From an uncultured Bacteroidia bacterium (lineage in GTDB: Bacteria > Bacteroidota > Bacteroidia > Bacteroidales > UBA932): a stretch of DNA of 64,000 nt. A program made the position numbers and the translations under genes. Location of the stretch: assembly GCA_902784435.1 (NCBI GenBank), contig CACZUR010000012.1, positions 1-64,000 of the forward strand. The letters run 5' to 3'. Positions 7,505-16,146 of this stretch are shown here, piece by piece. How positions within the stretch are numbered: position 1 is the first letter of the stretch; every line of letters starts with the position of its first letter. The notes under the pieces are model-generated. The model ran no database searches. It saw nothing but the letters and a program-made list of their open reading frames with translations, and had not been told where the DNA came from.

Positions 7505-9472
7505 ATGAAACGTTGCTTTATCCTGGTGGCGCTGGCCACCTTGTTCTCCCTTCCCCTCCAGGCCGACGAAGGCATGTGGCTGCCCGCCCTCATCTCCGAA
7601 CGGATCGCCGACATGCAGGCCAAAGGCTTCCGGCTCACGGCAGAGGATATTTACAGTGTGAATCAGGCATCGCTCAAGGATGCCGTAGTGCTGTTCGGCG
7701 GTGGCTGCACCGGAGAACTGGTGAGTGACGAGGGCCTCCTCTTTACCAACCACCACTGCGGCTACAGTTACATCCAGAAGCATTCCTCCGTGGAACACGA
7801 CTACCTGAAGGACGGTTTCTGGGCCCTGAACCGCAGCCAGGAACTGCCTAATCCAGGCCTTACCGTACGCTTTCTGGAAAAGATGGAGGATGTTACGAAA
7901 GTGGTATTGAAAGGTTACAAAACCAAAATGACCGAAGAGCAGCGGCAGGCCCTGGTCAAAAAGAATGCAGAGAAACTCATCGCCGATGCCACCCGCGACG
8001 GTCAGGGACTCAAGGCCAGCGTAGAGGCCCTGTATTACGGCAACCAGTACTTCCTCTTTGTCTTCCGCGAATACCGGGACGTCCGCCTGGTGGGTGCCCC
8101 GCCCTCGGCCATTGGCAAATTCGGCGGAGAAACCGACAACTGGATGTGGCCCCGCCACACCGGCGACTTCTCCATCTTCCGCATCTACGCCGGGGCAGAC
8201 AATCTGCCGGCCGATTACAGCGAAAACAACGTGCCCTATCGGCCCAGGAAATCCCTGAAAATCTCCCGCGCAGGTGTGAAGGAAGGCGATTTTACCTTTG
8301 TGTACGGCTGTCCCGGCAGCACCCAGGAATACGTGCATTCAGAGGCGGTGCGCTATATCCAGGATGTTTCGGATCCGGAGAAGATCGCCCTTAGAACCAC
8401 CCGCCTGAACATCATGAAAAAGTACATGGACCAGAGCCAGGCCGTGCGTATCCAGTATTCTTCCAAATACGCATCTGTGGCCAACGCCTGGAAAAAGTGG
8501 CAGGGTGAAGAGAAGGGACTCCGCAAGAACAAAGTGGTTCCGGTGAAGCAGGACTATGAGGCCCGGTTCGAAGAGTGGGCCCGGGGAACCCGCTATGCCT
8601 GGACGACGGAAATGTTACAAAATCTGTATGCCCAGCGCAACCCCATCTACCGCGCCTATGAATACTATAACGAAACTGTCCGTGCCGTGGAGAGAATCCA
8701 GATGGGCATGGGACGCCGGGTAGACCCCAAGGATTACTACCAGCCCATCGACGAGGAAATCTTCGTGGCCATGATGGAGGCCTTCGACAAGGCGCTGGAA
8801 GACAGTTACAAGCCGGAATACTTCCTTCGGAAACGGGAAGAGTATAGCGGAGACATGCTTGCCTGGAAGGACGCCGTCTTTGCCGATGAAAACGAGTGCA
8901 AGGCCCTCTCCGAGGCCCTGGACCGGCATTATTCCCAGAAGATACTGCCGGTGGTGCGGGAACTGGACCGAGCCATCACGCTCCGGTACCGGGATTATAT
9001 GCAGGGCCAGATGGAGTTCGAAAATGAGAGAACCTTCTACCCGGACGCCGACCTGACCTTACGCGTCGCCTACGGAAAAGTAGCCGGCTACCGCCCAGCA
9101 GATGCCGTGTGGTACAATCCGGTATCAACGCTCCGGGGCATTATCGAAAAGGACAATCCGGATATCTTTGACTACAATATTCCGCAGGCCCTCCGGGACA
9201 TCTACGCGCAGGGCGGCCACGAAGACCAGCCCGTCTGCTTCCTGGCCACCAACCACACCACCGGCGGCAATTCCGGCAGCCCGGTCCTGAACGAGTGGGG
9301 CCATCTGGTGGGCATCAACTTCGACCGCGTGTGGGAGGGAACCATGAGCGACCTCGTGTACGACCCGGAAATCTGCCGCAACATCTCCCTGGACGTACGC
9401 TACATCCTCTTCATCATCCAGGAAATCGGCCATGCCGGCTATCTCCTGGACGAAATGCACTTTGTGGATTAG
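7505..9472 (+). CDS. S46 family dipeptidyl peptidase, DPP11-type
   Basis: A 655-aa secreted serine exopeptidase that removes dipeptides from peptide N-termini in the periplasm. A signal peptide occupies about 1-20. The catalytic triad can be placed at H84 in TNHHCG, D221 in RHTGDF and S590 in GGNSGSP. Arg608 lies 18 residues after the serine in NFDRVWEGTMSD, the spacing of Ser655-Arg673 in Porphyromonas gingivalis DPP11, where the arginine selects Asp/Glu at P1; DPP7 has glycine there. Acidic P1 preference is therefore inferred. It is somewhat shorter than the roughly 700-aa family norm. It converges with pncB across a hairpin. Confidence 0.92.
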   Translation: MKRCFILVALATLFSLPLQADEGMWLPALISERIADMQAKGFRLTAEDIYSVNQASLKDAVVLFGGGCTGELVSDEGLLFTNHHCGYSYIQKHSSVEHDYLKDGFWALNRSQELPNPGLTVRFLEKMEDVTKVVLKGYKTKMTEEQRQALVKKNAEKLIADATRDGQGLKASVEALYYGNQYFLFVFREYRDVRLVGAPPSAIGKFGGETDNWMWPRHTGDFSIFRIYAGADNLPADYSENNVPYRPRKSLKISRAGVKEGDFTFVYGCPGSTQEYVHSEAVRYIQDVSDPEKIALRTTRLNIMKKYMDQSQAVRIQYSSKYASVANAWKKWQGEEKGLRKNKVVPVKQDYEARFEEWARGTRYAWTTEMLQNLYAQRNPIYRAYEYYNETVRAVERIQMGMGRRVDPKDYYQPIDEEIFVAMMEAFDKALEDSYKPEYFLRKREEYSGDMLAWKDAVFADENECKALSEALDRHYSQKILPVVRELDRAITLRYRDYMQGQMEFENERTFYPDADLTLRVAYGKVAGYRPADAVWYNPVSTLRGIIEKDNPDIFDYNIPQALRDIYAQGGHEDQPVCFLATNHTTGGNSGSPVLNEWGHLVGINFDRVWEGTMSDLVYDPEICRNISLDVRYILFIIQEIGHAGYLLDEMHFVD

Positions 9473-9494
9473 GGGCGTGGGCGAAAACGCCCCT
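9471..9494. terminator. Hairpin between convergent S46 peptidase and pncB genes
   Basis: A perfect 8-bp inverted repeat, AGGGGCGT at 9471-9478 and ACGCCCCT at 9487-9494, spans both stop codons. There is no long U-tract on either side, so it may be a weak bidirectional terminator or an mRNA 3'-end stabiliser. Confidence 0.5.
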
Positions 9495-10998
9495 AAATCT
9501 GGAAGTTTTCTATTTCCTTCACCAACTTGCCGATGATGGACATCTTCACGTCGTACAGGGCGTCGGAGATGTCCACTTTGTAAAAGTGGGGGTTGATGAG
9601 GCGGCGCTCCGCCGGAGAGAAATGGTGCAGGTTGTCCTTGTAGAAGGCCTTCTTGGTCTGAAGGTCGTAATATGGGGCAATGCGTTCTCCGTTTTTCACG
9701 GACTGCAGCTGCAGCGGACGGGCATCGTACTGGCCTTCCTCAAAGGTCTTGGTCTTGAAGGAATCGTACTCGTCGCGGAGGGTGATGGTCTTTCCCTGCT
9801 GGATGGCCAGGTCCATGGCGTCGCCGCGCAGGCAGGTGACGTCGGCCTTGAACACATAGCCGTCCAGGGAATTTCCCTTCTCCTTGTCCTGGGCCGATAT
9901 GCGCCAGGTAATCTGGAAGCCGGGATTGATGAGTTTGATCTTGTCTTCCGAGCGCTTGAGCACCGGCTCTCCGTTGATCTGGACCAGTTTGTACACATTG
10001 CCGAAGCAAGGGGCCGCTTTGGACGTGGCGATGGCGTCGCCTACGCCGTAACTGTCGATGCGGGCGCCCTGACGCTCCAGGTCCGTGATCAGGTATTCGT
10101 CCAGGCCGTTGGTTGCGAAGATCTTGCACTTGGTAAGGCCGTGCTCGTCCAGGATGCGGCGCACCTCCTGTGAGAGGTAGGCCAGGTCTCCGCTGTCCAG
10201 ACGGATACCGTAACCGGGACCGTAACTGTCGTCGATACCATTCTCTTTGAAAGAGCGGATGGCATTTTTGATACCGCACTTCAGCGTATCGTAGGTGTCT
10301 ATCAGAAGAATCAGGTTTTCTCCCCGATGGGTTTTGATATAGTCGCAGAAGGCCTTGTGCTCCCCTTCCACGGTGCTGCCGTAGGAAGTGATGAAACTGT
10401 GGGCCATGGTGCCGGTGGAGGGAACGTTGTTGAAAGCGCCGGTAAGGATATTGGAGGACGATGCACAGCCGGCGATCTGGGCGGCCTTTCCGCCGTATAC
10501 CGCCGCCCAGGGACCATGGGCGCGGCGGGAGCCGAATTCCGAAACCGGCTTGTCCGTACTGCGGCACACGCGGGAAGCCTTGGTGGCGACGGCCATCTGG
10601 TGGTTCAGGATGCACAGCATGGGGGTTTCCAGCACCTGGGCCTGCACCAGGGGAGCCACCACCGTTACAACAGGCTGGTTGGGAAACACGATTTCCCCTT
10701 CCCGCATGGTGTAAAGGTCTCCTGTGAACTTCATGGAAGCAAGGTACTTACGAAACTCCCGGTATTCTTCTCCGGGGAGGAATTTCTCATAGAACTCTTC
10801 CGGTTCCGTACCCAGGTATTTGACCATCTCTATCACTTCTTCGGTGCCGCTCACCACCGCCCAGTTGTTGTTTTCCGGGGCTTTGCGGTAAAAGAGATTG
10901 AACACGGCCACTTCTTCCTGTTTTCCACAGTCCAGATAGGACTTTCCCATGGTGTACTGGTACTTGTCCGAAACGTAAGCGTTATTGATAATGTCCAT
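9493..10998 (-). CDS. pncB: Nicotinate phosphoribosyltransferase
   Basis: A 501-aa enzyme of the long NAPRTase class, converting nicotinate plus PRPP to nicotinate mononucleotide in the Preiss-Handler NAD salvage route. Diagnostic segments are the N-terminal SDKYQYTMG, FGSRRAHGP, and GTMAHSF carrying the conserved histidine that is phosphorylated in this family. Later RLDSGDL and a GVGDAI segment contribute to phosphate binding. It faces away from the radical SAM/pncA operon; pncA, encoding the preceding salvage step, lies 1.4 kb away on the other strand. Confidence 0.93.
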   Translation of the reverse strand: MDIINNAYVSDKYQYTMGKSYLDCGKQEEVAVFNLFYRKAPENNNWAVVSGTEEVIEMVKYLGTEPEEFYEKFLPGEEYREFRKYLASMKFTGDLYTMREGEIVFPNQPVVTVVAPLVQAQVLETPMLCILNHQMAVATKASRVCRSTDKPVSEFGSRRAHGPWAAVYGGKAAQIAGCASSSNILTGAFNNVPSTGTMAHSFITSYGSTVEGEHKAFCDYIKTHRGENLILLIDTYDTLKCGIKNAIRSFKENGIDDSYGPGYGIRLDSGDLAYLSQEVRRILDEHGLTKCKIFATNGLDEYLITDLERQGARIDSYGVGDAIATSKAAPCFGNVYKLVQINGEPVLKRSEDKIKLINPGFQITWRISAQDKEKGNSLDGYVFKADVTCLRGDAMDLAIQQGKTITLRDEYDSFKTKTFEEGQYDARPLQLQSVKNGERIAPYYDLQTKKAFYKDNLHHFSPAERRLINPHFYKVDISDALYDVKMSIIGKLVKEIENFQI

Positions 10999-11065
10999 TT
11001 TGTTAGGTTAATAGTCCTTTCAACTGCACAAGATACGCAGAAAGCACGGGAAAAGCAAGAAGCGC

Positions 11066-11096
11066 TTGCATTCTTTCCGCTTTTTGAATATATTTG
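11066..11096 (+). promoter_or_regulatory. Promoter of the lipoprotein/radical SAM/pncA operon
   Basis: TTG at 11066-11068, a 20-nt spacer and TATATTTG at 11089-11096 match the Bacteroidota promoter. The lipoprotein ATG follows 21 nt downstream. The rest of the 119-bp gap has only a small GCAAG/CTTGC inverted repeat. Confidence 0.6.
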
Positions 11097-11117
11097 CAGG
11101 AGACAGATGTATCAATT

Positions 11118-11300
11118 ATGAAGAAGTGGTTCAGAAATCTCCTGAAAGGTATTTCGCTCACCGGTGCACTTTTCGTATTCCAGGCCTGCTACGGCACCCC
11201 GCAGCCCCCGCCGGAACTGGAAGAGGACACCCAGATAGAAGCCGAGGCCGATGAAGCCGCTCCCGCGGAAGCAGAGCTCCAGACCGTGGTAGCAGAGTAG
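11118..11300 (+). CDS. Small lipoprotein paired with the radical SAM/SPASM protein
   Basis: A 60-aa precursor: basic n-region (KKWFRNLLK), hydrophobic stretch, then a lipobox-like FQAC with the cysteine near residue 24. The mature part is only about 37 residues, begins CYGTPQPPPE and is otherwise acidic and alanine-rich (EAEADEAAPAEAE). The radical SAM gene starts 2 nt after its stop, so the two are translationally linked. As I recall, Bacteroidales 'radical SAM-associated putative lipoproteins' (TIGR04134) carry a YGTP motif just after the lipid cysteine but are usually much longer with a C-terminal beta domain. This one would be a minimal version. It may be the substrate or partner of the enzyme; that is inference. 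Confidence 0.75.
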   Translation: MKKWFRNLLKGISLTGALFVFQACYGTPQPPPELEEDTQIEAEADEAAPAEAELQTVVAE

Positions 11301-11302
11301 GT

Positions 11303-12346
11303 ATGCAATCCTGGCTCTTCCGCCTGCTCCGCGCCGGGGAAACCCGGTATCACGAGCTCAATTACCTTTTCTGGGAATGCACCACCCGGTGCAACCTCCA
11401 TTGCCGCCACTGCGGCAGCGACTGCAGTATGAACAGCCGCGAGAAAGATATGCCCCTGGAGCACTTCCTGGCGGCACTGGATACCATTCCCCCCAAAGAA
11501 ATCCCCCAAGAATTCATCGTCGTCCTTACCGGCGGGGAACCTTTGCTGCGCCCGGATATTCTGGAATGCGGACGGGCCATCCGGCAGCGGGGCATGGCCT
11601 GGGGCATGGTTTCCAACGGATTCTTTTACGACCAGGCCCTCCAGCAGCAATTGCTGGATGCCGGCATGCGCGCCCTTACCATCAGCCTGGACGGTCTGGA
11701 AGACAACCACAACTGGATGCGGGGCCACAAAGACAGCTATGCACGGGCCCTGAATGCCATCCGTACGGCAGCATCGGCCCCCCGGCTGGCCTTTGACGTG
11801 GTCACCTGCGTCACCAAAAGGAATCTGCACCAGTTACCGGACATCCACCGCACCCTCAAGGAAGCCGGCGTACGGCAGTGGCGCCTTTTCACCGTCATTC
11901 CCATCGGCCGGGCGGCGGAAGACCCGGACATGAAACTCACCCCCGCCGAATATACTTCCCTCCTGGAATTCATCCGGGAAAAGCGGAAGGAAGGCGGTTC
12001 CCTGGTCACTGCGTTCAGCTGTGAGGGCTATGTCGGCCCTTATGAGCAATTGGTCCGTGACGCCCCCTTCTTCTGCCATGCCGGCATCAACATCGCATCC
12101 GTGCTCATCGACGGCCGCATCTGCGCCTGCCCGGACATAGACCGGGACGTCTTTTCTCAGGGTAACATCTATCAGGACAATCTGTGGGAGGTCTGGAATA
12201 CTCGTTTCCAGGTTTTCCGGGACCGCCGGTGGGCCCGGAAAGGCGCCTGTGCCTCCTGCCAGCATTTCCGGGACTGCCTGGGCGGCGGCATGCACAACTG
12301 GCATGGCGCCTGCGACGGTCCGCTGGTCTGCTCCCTGCCCCAATGA
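11303..12346 (+). CDS. Radical SAM/SPASM protein (TIGR04133-like)
   Basis: A 347-aa enzyme with the radical SAM cluster motif CX3CX2C at C30, C34 and C37 in CNLHCRHC, followed by GSDC. TGGEP supplies SAM binding. The C-terminal SPASM-like half includes FFCHAGIN, RICACPDI, a GNIY segment and CASCQHFRDC, enough cysteines for auxiliary Fe-S clusters. The LFWECTTRCNLHC start and the order of motifs match the Bacteroidales family seen next to small lipoproteins. SPASM members modify peptides (thioether, C-C or epimerisation chemistry), so the 60-aa lipoprotein encoded just upstream is the natural candidate target. pncA follows 22 nt downstream, probably on the same transcript. Confidence 0.88.
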   Translation: MQSWLFRLLRAGETRYHELNYLFWECTTRCNLHCRHCGSDCSMNSREKDMPLEHFLAALDTIPPKEIPQEFIVVLTGGEPLLRPDILECGRAIRQRGMAWGMVSNGFFYDQALQQQLLDAGMRALTISLDGLEDNHNWMRGHKDSYARALNAIRTAASAPRLAFDVVTCVTKRNLHQLPDIHRTLKEAGVRQWRLFTVIPIGRAAEDPDMKLTPAEYTSLLEFIREKRKEGGSLVTAFSCEGYVGPYEQLVRDAPFFCHAGINIASVLIDGRICACPDIDRDVFSQGNIYQDNLWEVWNTRFQVFRDRRWARKGACASCQHFRDCLGGGMHNWHGACDGPLVCSLPQ

Positions 12347-12368
12347 TCATGAATAAACGTAAACTGAT

Positions 12369-12956
12369 ATGAAAAATGTGGCACTCGTAGTCGTGGACAT
12401 GCTCTACGATTTCATCGACGGCAGCATGGCCTGCCAGGAAGCCGAAAAAGCCGTAGACAACAGCCTGCGTTACATCGAAGAAGTTACGGCGCAGACCGAT
12501 CCGGACGATTCCGGCATCCGCAGCATCTTCCCCATCCTCTTCGTGCGGGACCATCATCCCGCCAACCACTGTTCCTTCCAGGAGCAGGGGGGTCCCTGGC
12601 CGCCCCACTGCGTGCAGGGCACCCACGGGGCCGATGTCCACGAAAAACTGCTCCCGTACCTGACCGAGGACCTGTGCTTCTACAAAGGCGAAAATCCCGC
12701 CCTGGAGCAGTATAGCGGCTTCGAGGGCAAGAATCCGGCCGGCCAGAGCCTGGGAGAAGTACTGGAGCTGATGGACATCCAGAACGTGCTGGTGTGCGGC
12801 ATCGCCACCGAGTATTGCGTACGCAACACCGCCGAAGACCTGCTGAAGGCAGGCTTCCGGGTCAGTGTGCTCAAAGACTGTATTTCCTATGTAGATGCCA
12901 AGGGCCACGAAGAAGCCCTGGCCGCCATGGAAGCGGAAGGAATCCGCTTAATCTAA
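12369..12956 (+). CDS. pncA: Nicotinamidase (isochorismatase fold)
   Basis: A 195-aa enzyme that deamidates nicotinamide to nicotinate, feeding PncB. The catalytic triad is placed at D10 (VVVDML), K106 (FYKGEN) and C150 (ATEYC), with the metal-site residues D61 and H63 in RDHHP and H80. The length is normal for PncA. It lies 22 nt after the radical SAM gene and probably shares its promoter. Its last 9 bases overlap the 3' end of prfB on the opposite strand. Confidence 0.93.
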   Translation: MKNVALVVVDMLYDFIDGSMACQEAEKAVDNSLRYIEEVTAQTDPDDSGIRSIFPILFVRDHHPANHCSFQEQGGPWPPHCVQGTHGADVHEKLLPYLTEDLCFYKGENPALEQYSGFEGKNPAGQSLGEVLELMDIQNVLVCGIATEYCVRNTAEDLLKAGFRVSVLKDCISYVDAKGHEEALAAMEAEGIRLI

Positions 12957-14090
12957 ATCTTCCGGATCCGCCACCGCACTGCCCTTCCCCATCAGGAAGG
13001 TCTTCATGAACTCGTTCAGATCTCCGTCCAGCACCCCCTGGGTGTCGGCGGTGCTGTAACCGGTGCGCAGGTCTTTCACCAGCTTGTACGGATGCAGCAC
13101 GTAATTGCGGATCTGTGAGCCCCACTCGATGCGTTTTTTCTGGCCCTCCAGTTCTGCCTGTTTTTCCTGACGTTTCTTGAGTTCGATATCGTACAGGCGG
13201 GATTTCAGGATCAGGAGCGCCCGCTGGCGGTTGTCCTGCTGGCTGCGGGTTTCCGTGTTTTCCACCATGATGCCGGAGGGAATGTGGCGCACCCGAACGC
13301 CGGTTTCTACCTTATTTACGTTCTGGCCGCCGTGGCCGCCGCTGCGGAAAGTGTCCCACTCCAGGTCCCCGGGGTTGATTTCAATGTTGATGGAATCGTC
13401 TACCAGCGGATACACGAATACACTGGAAAACGTGGTCTGACGCTTTCCCTGGGCATTGAAGGGCGATATGCGCACCAGGCGGTGCACGCCGTTTTCGGCC
13501 TTCAGATAACCGTATGCATAGTCCCCTTCCACCTCGATGATGCAGCTCTTGATACCGGCTTCTTCCCCTTCCAGGAGGGAAGTGACCGTCATCTTGTAGC
13601 CGTTGCGCTCCCCCCAGCGGAGGTACATGCGCATGAGCATGGCGCTCCAGTCATTGGCTTCCGTGCCGCCGGCGCCGGAATTGATGGTGAGCACCGCACC
13701 CAGATTATCTCCCTCATTGCCCAGCATATTCCGCAGTTCAAGGGCCTCCACGGCCTCTTCTGCCTGCCTGTATGCCTGGTCCAGTTCGCGGGATTCCTCG
13801 CTTTCCACCGTCTCTTCATCGGCCCCGGAAAGGCTGTCCTTGGCAAATTCGTACAGCACTTCCAGGTCCTCTGCCTGCCCTTTGGCCTTGTCGAAATCCG
13901 TCACCCAGGACTTGATGCCGGACAGCTTTTTCAAGAAGGCTTCGGCGGCTTTGGGGTCTCCCCAGAAATCCGGGGCCAGGGTTTCCTCTGTCTTGGCGGC
14001 CACATCCCGGCGCTTTCCGGGGATGTCCAGGCAGGATTCCAGCGTATGCAGCCGCTCCTGTATATCTTTGATTTGTTCCAGTGTAGTCAT
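12948..14090 (-). CDS. prfB: Peptide chain release factor 2, no programmed frameshift
   Basis: A 380-aa release factor that reads UGA and UAA. Seen are the SPF codon-recognition tripeptide at 209-211 and the GGQ catalytic loop at 254-256 ([11 protein letters not shown]). The ATG at 14090 is chosen because [11 protein letters not shown] is a normal RF2 N-terminus and lies 6 nt after a -7 box; a longer reading adds 19 unlikely residues. Where many bacteria have an in-frame UGA and +1 shift (CUU UGA C), this gene reads Leu21-Asp22 straight through, so the autoregulatory frameshift is absent. Confidence 0.95.
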   Translation of the reverse strand: MTTLEQIKDIQERLHTLESCLDIPGKRRDVAAKTEETLAPDFWGDPKAAEAFLKKLSGIKSWVTDFDKAKGQAEDLEVLYEFAKDSLSGADEETVESEESRELDQAYRQAEEAVEALELRNMLGNEGDNLGAVLTINSGAGGTEANDWSAMLMRMYLRWGERNGYKMTVTSLLEGEEAGIKSCIIEVEGDYAYGYLKAENGVHRLVRISPFNAQGKRQTTFSSVFVYPLVDDSINIEINPGDLEWDTFRSGGHGGQNVNKVETGVRVRHIPSGIMVENTETRSQQDNRQRALLILKSRLYDIELKKRQEKQAELEGQKKRIEWGSQIRNYVLHPYKLVKDLRTGYSTADTQGVLDGDLNEFMKTFLMGKGSAVADPEDLD

Positions 14091-14092
14091 AC

Positions 14093-14124
14093 TTTGCAAA
14101 TTTACGAAAAAATACGTAAGTTTG
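14093..14124. promoter_or_regulatory. Overlapping divergent promoters for prfB and murI
   Basis: For murI (+), TTTG at 14093-14096, a 20-nt spacer and TAAGTTTG at 14117-14124 form a consensus promoter ending 6 nt before the ATG. For prfB (-), the minus strand reads TAAATTTG at 14097-14104, also 6 nt before its ATG. Both promoters share a 40-bp gap, and the murI -33 sits next to the prfB -7. Confidence 0.65.
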
Positions 14125-14130
14125 TATGTT

Positions 14131-14886
14131 ATGGCAGTCATCGGCATATTCGATTCCGGCAGCGGAGGCCTGTCCGTCTACAGGGAACTGATTCAATTGC
14201 TCCCCCGGGAGCGTTTCGTGTACTATGCCGATGCAGCGCACTGCCCGTACGGTGAAAAAAGCGCCGCCTATATCCAGGACCGGGCCCGGAAAATCACGGA
14301 TTTCCTCCTGGAAAAAGGGGCCGACATCATCGTTGTAGCCTGCAACACCGCCACCGCGGCGGCCATCGCCACCCTGCGGGCAGCCTATCCCGACACCCCC
14401 TTTGTGGGCATGGAACCCGCCGTAAAACCGGCCGCCCTGGGCACCCGCAGCGGGGTCATCGGCGTCCTGGCCACGGCCGGCACCCTCAAGGGCTCCAAAT
14501 ACCTGAACACCAGAGGCCTGTACCAAGACAACGTGCGCATTGTAGAGCATGTGGGCCAGGGTTTCGTAGAACTGGTGGAAAAGGGTATCCTGGACGGCCC
14601 GGAGGCAGAAACGGTGGTCAAGGCCTCCCTGCAGCCGCTCCTGGATGCCGGGGCCGACACCATCGTCCTGGGCTGTACCCACTATCCTTTCCTGCAGCCG
14701 CTCATCCAGCGCCTCTGCGGTCCGGACATCCGCGTCATCGACCCGGCTCCGGCGGTGGCCCGGCAAACCCTCCGCATCCTCCGGGAACGGGAGGTGGCCC
14801 TGGGCATCGGCCCCGGCTCCACCGAACTTCATTCCTCCGGCAGCACGGAAGCCCTTCAACGTATTTTCGCCCTCATCAACCCCTGA
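14131..14886 (+). CDS. murI: Glutamate racemase
   Basis: A 251-aa cytoplasmic enzyme supplying D-glutamate for peptidoglycan. FDSGSGG at 7-13 is the N-terminal signature. The two catalytic cysteines are C71 in ACNTATA and C182 in GCTHYP, with E/H partners in the expected places. The start at 14131 is the first ATG in frame after the promoter and gives MAVIGIFDSG. The NamZ-type muramidase gene follows after 4 nt, so both belong to one cell-wall operon. Confidence 0.95.
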   Translation: MAVIGIFDSGSGGLSVYRELIQLLPRERFVYYADAAHCPYGEKSAAYIQDRARKITDFLLEKGADIIVVACNTATAAAIATLRAAYPDTPFVGMEPAVKPAALGTRSGVIGVLATAGTLKGSKYLNTRGLYQDNVRIVEHVGQGFVELVEKGILDGPEAETVVKASLQPLLDAGADTIVLGCTHYPFLQPLIQRLCGPDIRVIDPAPAVARQTLRILREREVALGIGPGSTELHSSGSTEALQRIFALINP

Positions 14887-14890
14887 CATT

Positions 14891-16126
14891 ATGAGAAAAC
14901 TCCTTATCATGCTCCTCTTCCTGGCGGCCCTGCCCCTGCGGGCGCAGGTGCTCACCGGCCTGGAAGTACTGCAGCTCAACGGTTTCGAAGAGCTGCAGGG
15001 CAAGCGGGTGGGCCTGGTCACCAACCCCAGCGGAGTAGACCGGAACCTGCGTTCCACCATCGACATCTTCCATGAGGCGCCCCAGGTGAATCTGGTAGCC
15101 CTGTACGGCCCGGAGCACGGGGTCCGCGGAGACGCCTACGCAGGAGACCACGTAGAAGGCGGCACGGACCCCAAGACCGGCCTGCCCGTCTATTCGCTGT
15201 ACGGCCCCACGCGGGAACCCACGCAGGAAATGCTCAAGGGAATAGACGTCATGGTGTACGACATCCAGGATGTGGGAACCCGTTGCTATACCTTCATTTC
15301 CACGCTGGGCCTGGTCATGCGCGCCTGCGCCAAGGCCGATGTGGAAGTGCTGGTCCTGGACCGTCCCAATCCCTTGGGCGGCCTCAAGATTGAGGGTCCC
15401 TGCGTCCAGGACGGCTTCTATTCCTTCGTGAGCGAATTCCACATTCCTTTCGTATACGGGCTCACCGTGGGAGAACTGGCCGGCCTCATCAACGAGGAAG
15501 GCCTCAACCGCGGCCAGAAGGGAGACCAGCCCCCCCTGAAATGCAAACTGAACGTGGTGGCCATGCGCGGCTGGTACCGCGACATGCTCTTCCAGGAAAC
15601 CGGCCTGCCCTGGGTTCTGCCCTCCCCCAACATCCCTTCCATCCGATCGGCCCTGTGCTATCCCGCCGCCGGGATCGGCGGGGAATTCGGCCACCTGAAC
15701 ATCGGCGTGGGCTATACCATTCCCTTCGAGACCTTCGCTGCAGAATGGATTGACGCCGATGCCCTGAAAGCCCGCCTGGACAGCTACGGCATTCCGGGCA
15801 CCGCCTTCCGTACCATCCACTATAAACCCATCGCCGGCAGCCTCAAAGGCACCCTGGTGCACGGCGTCCAGTTCTTTTTCACGGACTATCAGAAAGCGCC
15901 CGTCACCCTGATCCAGTTCTATGTCATGCAGGCCGTAAACGACCTTTTCCCGGGCCACAACCCCTTCCCCATGAAGAGCACCCGGATGCTGGATATCATC
16001 TGTGGCACGGATTATGTGAGAACCCATTTTGGAAAGCGTCTGAAAGTAGCAGATATTGTTGATTACTGGAACAAGGATGTCGAAGATTTCCGGACGCTCT
16101 CCCAGAAGTACTACTTATATCGTTAA
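14891..16126 (+). CDS. Exo-beta-N-acetylmuramidase NamZ-like (DUF1343)
   Basis: A 411-aa secreted protein with a signal peptide (about 1-18, LPLRAQ). It shows the DUF1343 hallmarks VGLVTNPSGVD, ALYGPEHGVRG, YSLYGPTREP and VYDIQDVGTRCYT, then DRPNPLGG and LPSPNIPS. Characterised NamZ enzymes remove terminal MurNAc from peptidoglycan fragments in wall recycling. Location directly after murI supports a wall role. It is full length. Assignment to the family is firm; the exact activity is inferred from NamZ. Confidence 0.88.
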   Translation: MRKLLIMLLFLAALPLRAQVLTGLEVLQLNGFEELQGKRVGLVTNPSGVDRNLRSTIDIFHEAPQVNLVALYGPEHGVRGDAYAGDHVEGGTDPKTGLPVYSLYGPTREPTQEMLKGIDVMVYDIQDVGTRCYTFISTLGLVMRACAKADVEVLVLDRPNPLGGLKIEGPCVQDGFYSFVSEFHIPFVYGLTVGELAGLINEEGLNRGQKGDQPPLKCKLNVVAMRGWYRDMLFQETGLPWVLPSPNIPSIRSALCYPAAGIGGEFGHLNIGVGYTIPFETFAAEWIDADALKARLDSYGIPGTAFRTIHYKPIAGSLKGTLVHGVQFFFTDYQKAPVTLIQFYVMQAVNDLFPGHNPFPMKSTRMLDIICGTDYVRTHFGKRLKVADIVDYWNKDVEDFRTLSQKYYLYR

Positions 16127-16146
16127 ACCTTAAAAACTGAGATGCC

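Noticed and set aside
11303..12346. Radical SAM protein as a PqqE/anaerobic sulfatase-maturing enzyme
   Set aside because: No sulfatase or pqq genes nearby, and the LFWECTTRCNLHC start and lipoprotein partner fit the Bacteroidales lipoprotein-associated family better.
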